Made by a program: the position numbers and the translations under genes. From GCA-002793235 sp965267355 (GTDB lineage: Bacteria; Bacteroidota; Bacteroidia; Flavobacteriales_E; Vicingaceae), in NCBI GenBank assembly GCA_965267355.1, contig OZ253956.1, forward strand, positions 2,666,001 to 2,730,000: 64,000 nucleotides of DNA. The letters are read 5' to 3'. The notes beneath the pieces are model-generated. The model was given only the letters and a program-made list of their open reading frames with translations. It was not told the DNA's origin and searched no databases. Below are positions 59,311-64,000 of this stretch, in pieces. Position 1 is the first letter of the stretch; every line of letters starts with the position of its first letter.

Positions 59311-60213
59311 ATGGCTAAGTCAAAATCTAAAATAATAGCAGAGAAAACAATTTTTGCCGCATTTAAAATCTTAAAAGAAAATGGTGGTGAATTAAGAGGA
59401 AAAGATGTTGTCGAAAAAATTCGAAAAACAGTTGATTTTAATGAATATGAAAAGCATAGATATGAAACTACAGGTTATATCCGATGGGAATCAATTTTAC
59501 ACTTTTATACAATTGACTGCATGAAAGCAGGTTTTTTAAGAAAAAATAAAGGTGTATGGATTTTGACAAATGAAGGAGAAGAAGCAATAAAATTAGGTCC
59601 AGAAAAATTATTGAGTACTGCTACAAAAATATATCGCGAATGGGATGCTAAAAGAAAAAAAGAAGACAAAACCACTGATGAAGATATAGAAGAAATAAAA
59701 AAAGACAAAGGACAAGCTCAACAGGCTAGGATTGATCAATTAGAAGAAAATGCTATTTCAGGAATAAGGGATTTTATATTAAGAAAAAATCCTTACGAAT
59801 TTCAAGATTTAGTAGCTGCCTTATTAAACTCTATGGGTTATCATATATCTGAAGTAGCAAAACGTGGTCCTGATGGAGGTATTGATATAATAGCCTATAA
59901 CGATCCTTTAGGTACAACACAACCAAGAATTATTGTGCAAGTGAAACATAAACCCACTAGTACAATATCCTCAGATGAAATACAAAAATTAGCTGGAACT
60001 CTCAAAAGAGCATCTGATGTAGGGATATTTGTTACTTCTGGTGATTTCTCCAAACCTGCAGAAAAAGAAGCACGAAACTCAAGAGAACATATAGAACTGA
60101 TTGGGTTTGACCGTTTTGTTAATTTATGGACTGAGTATTATACAAAACTAAATGATGAGCAAAAAAATATGCTACCATTACACCCAATATACTTTCTTGG
60201 AAGTAATGATTAA
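59311..60213 (+). CDS. Mrr-type restriction endonuclease
   Basis: A 300-residue protein with two parts. Residues 1-95 form a winged-helix-like DNA-binding domain (Mrr_N type, GGELRGKDVVEKIRKTV). A charged helical linker (110-150) follows. The C-terminal PD-(D/E)xK nuclease of the Mrr_cat family (about 158-285) contains YEFQDLVAALLNSMGY, GPDGGIDIIAYNDP (Asp192) and IIVQVKHKP (Gln210 and Lys212 of the QxK motif). Mrr-type enzymes cut methylated DNA and can act without a partner methylase. The gene is alone between a methyltransferase with no DNA-methylase features and the convergent mutS, 5 bases away. It may be a modification-dependent defence nuclease. Confidence 0.88.
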   Translation: MAKSKSKIIAEKTIFAAFKILKENGGELRGKDVVEKIRKTVDFNEYEKHRYETTGYIRWESILHFYTIDCMKAGFLRKNKGVWILTNEGEEAIKLGPEKLLSTATKIYREWDAKRKKEDKTTDEDIEEIKKDKGQAQQARIDQLEENAISGIRDFILRKNPYEFQDLVAALLNSMGYHISEVAKRGPDGGIDIIAYNDPLGTTQPRIIVQVKHKPTSTISSDEIQKLAGTLKRASDVGIFVTSGDFSKPAEKEARNSREHIELIGFDRFVNLWTEYYTKLNDEQKNMLPLHPIYFLGSND

Positions 60214-60218
60214 AAATA

Positions 60219-62837
60219 TTAGCCCCCAACAGCCTTTTTAATTTCATTCAGCTTCATTAAAGCTTCAACTGGTGTTAAGGTATTGATGTCAATGTTAATT
60301 AACTCATCTTTAATTTGCTCCAATACTGGGTCATCTAATTGAAAAAAGCTCAATTGCATGTCATCCATATCAACCACTGGCTGTACTTTAGATTTCTTGC
60401 CATTCTTTGCACTTCCTACATGAGAATTTTCCAATTGTTTTAACACCTCATTAGCTCTACTAATCATGGTATTAGGCATACCAGCCATTTTAGCCACATG
60501 TATACCAAAACTATGGTTACTTCCACCCTGCTCTAGCTTGCGCAAAAAGATAATCTTATTATTAATTTCTTTTACCGAAACGTTATAGTTCTTAATTCGA
60601 CTAAACTGATTAGTCATATCATTTAGCTCATGATAATGTGTTGCAAATAAGGTTTTAGCTTTTGCTTTTGGATGTTCGTGTAAATACTCCGCAATGCTCC
60701 AGGCAATGGAGATACCATCGTAAGTACTGGTTCCTCTTCCAATCTCATCTAATAAAATTAAACTTCTATCCGATAAGTTATTTAAGATACTTGCCGTTTC
60801 GTTCATCTCTACCATAAAAGTAGACTCCCCTTGAGAAATGTTATCAGAGGCTCCTACTCGAGTAAAAATCTTATCTACCACACCAATATTGGCATTCTTA
60901 GCAGGTACAAAACTTCCAATCTGAGCCATCAAGGTTATTAAAGCTGTTTGTCTTAACAATGCGGATTTACCACTCATATTAGGCCCGGTAATCATCATTA
61001 TTTGCTGAGTGGAATCATCTAAATAAATATCATTGGCTACATATTCTTCACCAACTGGTAATTGCTGTTCAATAACAGGATGTCGTCCGTCTTTTATCTC
61101 AATTACTTTAGTATCGTTTATGGAAGGCTTAGTGTATCCATAATCAGTAGCAATCTTAGCAAATGATAACAAACAATCAATTTGTGCAATCAAATGAGCA
61201 TTTAGTTGTATAGGAGAAATGTAATCAGCCAGTTCTAACACCAAATCATTAAACAGCTGAGTTTCTAACTGCAATATCTTTTCATCTGCCCCTAATATCT
61301 TAGCTTCATATTCTTTTAGTTCTTCGGTAATGTATCTCTCTGCTTGAGTTAATGTTTGCTTTCTGTGCCAACTCTCCGGCACTTTATCTTTATGCGTATT
61401 TCTTACCTCAATGTAATAACCAAATACGTTGTTAAAGGCTATCTTTAGACTTGGTATTCCTGTATTTTCAATTTCACGCTCCTGTATTTCCACCAAAGCA
61501 TCTTTTCCTGAGTTCAAAATATTTCTTAAGTCATCTAACTCTTTAGAAACTCCTGCTTTAATCACATTTCCTTTTTGGACAGCCACAGGAGCTTCGTCCT
61601 CTACCGTATTGATAATTTTATCTTTAATTACCGTACATGGGTTTAATCGATCACCAATTTTGTTCAATGCTTTGTTTTTAGTCTTTAAACAAGCATTTTT
61701 AATGGGTTCTATAACCTCTAAAGCTCTTTTAAGTTGAACTACCTCTCTGGGTGAGATTCGAGCAGTAGCAACTTTAGAAATCAAACGCTCTAAATCACCC
61801 ACTTCATTGATTTGAGCTCTCAATTCTTGAGCAAACTCTTCTTTACCAACCAACTCTTCAACTACTTCTAACCTATCGTTGATTGGTTGTACATCTTTTA
61901 ACGGAAGTGCCACCCAACGCTTCAACAAACGGGAGCCCATTGGAGAAATGGTTTGATCAAGCACATCAATCAAGGTTTTCGCATTCTCATTAGGAGAATA
62001 GATAAGTTCCAAATTTCTAATCGTAAATCTATCTAACCAGACATACTTATCTTCCTCAATTCTAGAAACAGAAGTGATATGTTTAGTCTTGTCATGCTGG
62101 GTATCACTCAAATAATGTAATGCAGCTCCTGCTGCACATATAGCTTGAGTCATTTCGTCAATACCAAATCCTTTTAAGCTACTAGTTTCAAATTGCTTTT
62201 GAAGTGATTCTTTTCCAAAATCTTCCGTAAAAGCCCAATCATCTAAACAATAGGTGTGAAATTGTTCTCCAAAATTCTCCACAAACTGTTTTCTTTTATT
62301 GCGTTGGAATAATACCTCTGTAGGCTTAAAACCATGTAATAGTTTATCTATATACTCATTACTACCTTGTCCTACCAAAAACTCCCCGGTTGACATATCC
62401 AAAAATGCTACACCTGTTTGTTTTTTGTCAAAATGAACTGAAGCTAAAAAGTTATTGGATTTATGATCTAAAATTTGATCATTCAATGTAACTCCAGGCG
62501 TTACTAATTCTGTCACACCACGTTTTACAATCTTCTTTTCTTTACTTGGTGCTTCTAATTGGTCGCAAATAGCAACACGTAACCCCGAACGAACTAGTTT
62601 AGGCAAATAAGAGTTTAGTGAATGATGAGGGAAGCCAGCCAATTCAATTTTAGATGCTCCATTGTTTCGAGCAGTTAAAACAATACCTAAAATATTAGCC
62701 GCTTTTATGGCATCTTCTCCAAAGGTTTCATAAAAATCACCCACTCTAAACAACAACATAGCATCAGGGTATTTCGCCTTGATACTGTTGTACTGCTTCA
62801 TTAAAGGGGTCTCTTTATTAGCCTTGGTTTTAGCCAT
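60219..62837 (-). CDS. mutS: DNA mismatch repair protein MutS
   Basis: MutS recognises mismatches and small loops and starts repair with MutL. The 872 residues carry the mismatch-binding Phe-x-Glu in GDFYETFGEDAI (about 33-44). The core and lever domains follow, then the C-terminal ATPase with Walker A ITGPNMSGKSALLRQ, DEIGRGTSTYDG (Walker B) and LFATHYHELNDM. All domains are present at normal length. It converges with the Mrr-type nuclease (5-base gap) and diverges from the RNA methyltransferase gene. Confidence 0.97.
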   Translation of the reverse strand: MAKTKANKETPLMKQYNSIKAKYPDAMLLFRVGDFYETFGEDAIKAANILGIVLTARNNGASKIELAGFPHHSLNSYLPKLVRSGLRVAICDQLEAPSKEKKIVKRGVTELVTPGVTLNDQILDHKSNNFLASVHFDKKQTGVAFLDMSTGEFLVGQGSNEYIDKLLHGFKPTEVLFQRNKRKQFVENFGEQFHTYCLDDWAFTEDFGKESLQKQFETSSLKGFGIDEMTQAICAAGAALHYLSDTQHDKTKHITSVSRIEEDKYVWLDRFTIRNLELIYSPNENAKTLIDVLDQTISPMGSRLLKRWVALPLKDVQPINDRLEVVEELVGKEEFAQELRAQINEVGDLERLISKVATARISPREVVQLKRALEVIEPIKNACLKTKNKALNKIGDRLNPCTVIKDKIINTVEDEAPVAVQKGNVIKAGVSKELDDLRNILNSGKDALVEIQEREIENTGIPSLKIAFNNVFGYYIEVRNTHKDKVPESWHRKQTLTQAERYITEELKEYEAKILGADEKILQLETQLFNDLVLELADYISPIQLNAHLIAQIDCLLSFAKIATDYGYTKPSINDTKVIEIKDGRHPVIEQQLPVGEEYVANDIYLDDSTQQIMMITGPNMSGKSALLRQTALITLMAQIGSFVPAKNANIGVVDKIFTRVGASDNISQGESTFMVEMNETASILNNLSDRSLILLDEIGRGTSTYDGISIAWSIAEYLHEHPKAKAKTLFATHYHELNDMTNQFSRIKNYNVSVKEINNKIIFLRKLEQGGSNHSFGIHVAKMAGMPNTMISRANEVLKQLENSHVGSAKNGKKSKVQPVVDMDDMQLSFFQLDDPVLEQIKDELINIDINTLTPVEALMKLNEIKKAVGG

Positions 62838-62870
62838 AACACAAACTTAATTAATGACTAATATTTACCT

Positions 62871-62878
62871 TATTTTTG
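62871..62878 (+). promoter_or_regulatory. candidate -7 promoter box of TrmH-family gene
   Basis: TATTTTTG matches TAnnTTTG exactly. Initiation near 62884 leaves a leader of about 17 bases before the ATG at 62901. No TTG occurs at the expected -33 distance. Confidence 0.4.
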
Positions 62879-62900
62879 CAGCAACTTTTAATGATTAGTT

Positions 62901-63446
62901 ATGAACAGAAAGTTAAAAAATGAAGAGTTGAACAGGATTTCTGTGGATGAATTTAAATCTTCTGGCAAAACCCCGTTAATTGTTGTACTAGATAATATTA
63001 GAAGTTTAAACAACATAGGCTCTGTTTTTAGAACTGCTGACGCATTTATAATAGAAAAAGTATATTTATGCGGAATCACTGCAAAACCACCACACAGAGA
63101 CATTCAAAAAACAGCATTGGGTGCTACTGAAACGGTTGAGTGGGAATATTTCGAAAACACCTTAGATGTAATTCAAAAATTAAAAAAAGAAGGTTGTAAA
63201 ATAGCTTCTATAGAGCAAACTGAAAATGCAGTAATGCTAAACGACTATAACATAACTAAAAATGAGAAACTAGCTATTGTATTTGGTAATGAGGTAAGTG
63301 GTGTTGAACAAAATATTATTGATGAAAGTGATGTTGTGATAGAAATTCCTCAGTTTGGCACTAAGCATTCCTTAAATATATCAGTAAGTGTTGGTGTAGT
63401 GATTTGGGATTTGTTTAATGAGTTGAAAGTTAAAAGTAAAAATTAA
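62901..63446 (+). CDS. TrmH (SpoU)-family RNA 2'-O-methyltransferase
   Basis: A 181-residue SPOUT-fold methyltransferase that would methylate ribose 2'-OH in tRNA or rRNA. Motif 1 is LDNIRSLNNIGSVFRTADAF (the conserved N-x-G-x-x-x-R-T). Motif 2 is AIVFGNEVSGVEQNII and motif 3 IPQFGTKHSLNISVSVGVV, which together form the SAM-binding trefoil knot. There is no N-terminal substrate-binding extension of the TrmH type, so the exact target nucleotide is unknown. It is monocistronic: it diverges from mutS, and a gap of 80 bases follows. Confidence 0.93.
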   Translation: MNRKLKNEELNRISVDEFKSSGKTPLIVVLDNIRSLNNIGSVFRTADAFIIEKVYLCGITAKPPHRDIQKTALGATETVEWEYFENTLDVIQKLKKEGCKIASIEQTENAVMLNDYNITKNEKLAIVFGNEVSGVEQNIIDESDVVIEIPQFGTKHSLNISVSVGVVIWDLFNELKVKSKN

Positions 63447-63526
63447 AATATTCTATTTCTTTTTATACATCAGTCAAAAAATTTATTACTGAATTATCAA
63501 ATAGTTTTAAAAAAACAGAACACACA

Positions 63527-64000
63527 TCACTCCTTACTCAACACTTCTTCCAACTCTTCTACTTTAAAAAACTCTCCAGTCCACTTCTTTTTAAGTACAC
63601 CATCTTCTAAATAAATAAAAGCAGGTAAATTTCCTCCACTATAATTAAAAAACACATCACTGTCGAACCAAACAATTGGGAAATCAATCTTCGTTCTATC
63701 CAAAAAGACTTTAATGTTTTCCTCTTTTTTTGATGCTAACACAACGTATAAATTATCTATTTCATACTTGGTTTGCAGGTAATGTAGCTTGTGAGCAGCA
63801 CTTTCGCAATGAGGGCAACCAAAACTTAAAAAAGCTACTACTTTTTTCCCTTTAGAAAAATCTACTTGCTCTCCTGTTTGATATAAAGGTGGAAAAACTG
63901 AATAATTAACCTCTTCATTTATTTCAATGGCCTGCACATTCTGCAATCCTACTCTGTTTAATAAAAAAGTAGAGCTAAATCCTATAGCTAAAAAAGGGAT
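63527..64000 (-). CDS. C-terminal part of membrane-anchored thioredoxin-fold protein (cut by window edge)
   Basis: The frame is open to the window edge on the minus strand, so the protein extends beyond it and about 157 residues are seen; the TTG at 63946 is probably internal. Upstream of it lies hydrophobic IPFLAIGFSSTFLLNRVG, the end of a membrane helix. A thioredoxin-like domain follows, with KVVAFLSFGCPHCESAAHKL (CxxC motif), IDNLYVVLASKKEE, and the cis-proline region NYSGGNLPAFIYLEDG. The arrangement recalls the Bacteroidota BT_3928-type proteins, in which DoxX-like membrane helices precede a periplasmic thioredoxin domain. That assignment is tentative because the N-terminal part is missing. 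Confidence 0.75.
   Translation of the reverse strand: MPFLAIGFSSTFLLNRVGLQNVQAIEINEEVNYSVFPPLYQTGEQVDFSKGKKVVAFLSFGCPHCESAAHKLHYLQTKYEIDNLYVVLASKKEENIKVFLDRTKIDFPIVWFDSDVFFNYSGGNLPAFIYLEDGVLKKKWTGEFFKVEELEEVLSKE

Noticed and set aside
58647..60213. Restriction-modification pair formed by the methyltransferase and the Mrr-type nuclease
   Set aside because: The methyltransferase lacks DNA-methylase motifs such as NPPY or PCQ and is coupled to tsaD. Mrr enzymes act without a partner methylase.
62842..62849. TAAGTTTG as the mutS promoter -7 box (minus strand)
   Set aside because: It lies only a few bases from the mutS ATG, so transcription would begin within the start codon, and no TTG is correctly spaced.
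1..64000. tRNA, rRNA, CRISPR array, insertion sequence, prophage or integron
   Set aside because: No cloverleaf-like sequence, regular spaced repeat, transposase, integrase or phage gene was recognised in reading both strands.

Overview
The window is 64 kb of an AT-rich bacterial chromosome that fits the phylum Bacteroidota, most likely the order Flavobacteriales. The evidence is gene content: a GldI-type gliding-motility FKBP lipoprotein, a TonB-dependent receptor paired with a DUF4249 lipoprotein, DUF5683, DUF5606 and DUF2752 proteins, a very large TamB-like protein, DnaE with an N-terminal exonuclease domain, and the order parA-parB-DUF5683-dapB-lepB. Promoters match the Bacteroidota pattern (TTG, about 18-23 bp, TAnnTTTG), and clear Shine-Dalgarno sequences are scarce. 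I see no rRNA, tRNA, CRISPR array, insertion sequence or prophage. No stretch over 300 bp lacks a gene, so this is mainly housekeeping chromosome.

Layout. 1-4431 (+): end of pfkA, a small membrane protein, priA, a START-domain protein and a small GreA-like protein, tightly packed. 4428-10166 (-): DUF4249 lipoprotein and its TonB receptor, then a second, OMP_b-brl_3-type receptor. 10227-17270 (-): a long tightly spaced run, read as UPF0173 hydrolase, parA, parB, DUF5683, dapB and three signal-peptidase-like genes; the middle one has lost both catalytic residues. 17472-19199 (+): peroxide/superoxide defence (PerR-like regulator, ahpC, Mn-type sod) behind a promoter overlapped by a PerR-box-like palindrome. 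19249-23259 (-): acyl-CoA synthetase, MORN-repeat protein and NhaC antiporter. 23462-28161 (+): dnaE and trxA. 28231-32054 (-): four consecutive FKBP-type isomerases, the last GldI-like, then an NrnA-type phosphoesterase. 32111-35296 (-): an exported protein with a DnaJ-like zinc motif, an acidic-linker lipoprotein and a sodium:solute symporter.

35391-43274 (+): recR, a membrane glycosyltransferase and a beta-barrel protein, then serC-serA-DUF1015-yggS-M48-like peptidase as a translationally coupled set that includes two serine-synthesis steps. 43275-52981 (-): oligoendopeptidase F, DUF5606, DUF2752, a TPR protein, a lipoprotein, serS, rpmA-rplU (bL21 carries a long Lys/Ala tail) and a third TonB receptor. 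53124-57590 (-): TamB-like protein. 57628-60213 (+): tsaD, a methyltransferase and an Mrr-type nuclease. 60219-62837 (-): mutS. 62901-63446 (+): a TrmH-family RNA methyltransferase. The right edge holds the C-terminal part of a membrane-anchored thioredoxin-fold protein.

The strongest leads are the catalytically dead signal-peptidase paralogue between two intact ones, a 148-residue GreA-like protein that keeps the D-x-x-E tip motif, the PerR box lying on a -7 element, the four-gene FKBP cassette whose active site decays gene by gene, and an exported DnaJ-like zinc-motif protein. No completely new multi-gene system is demonstrated by the sequence alone.
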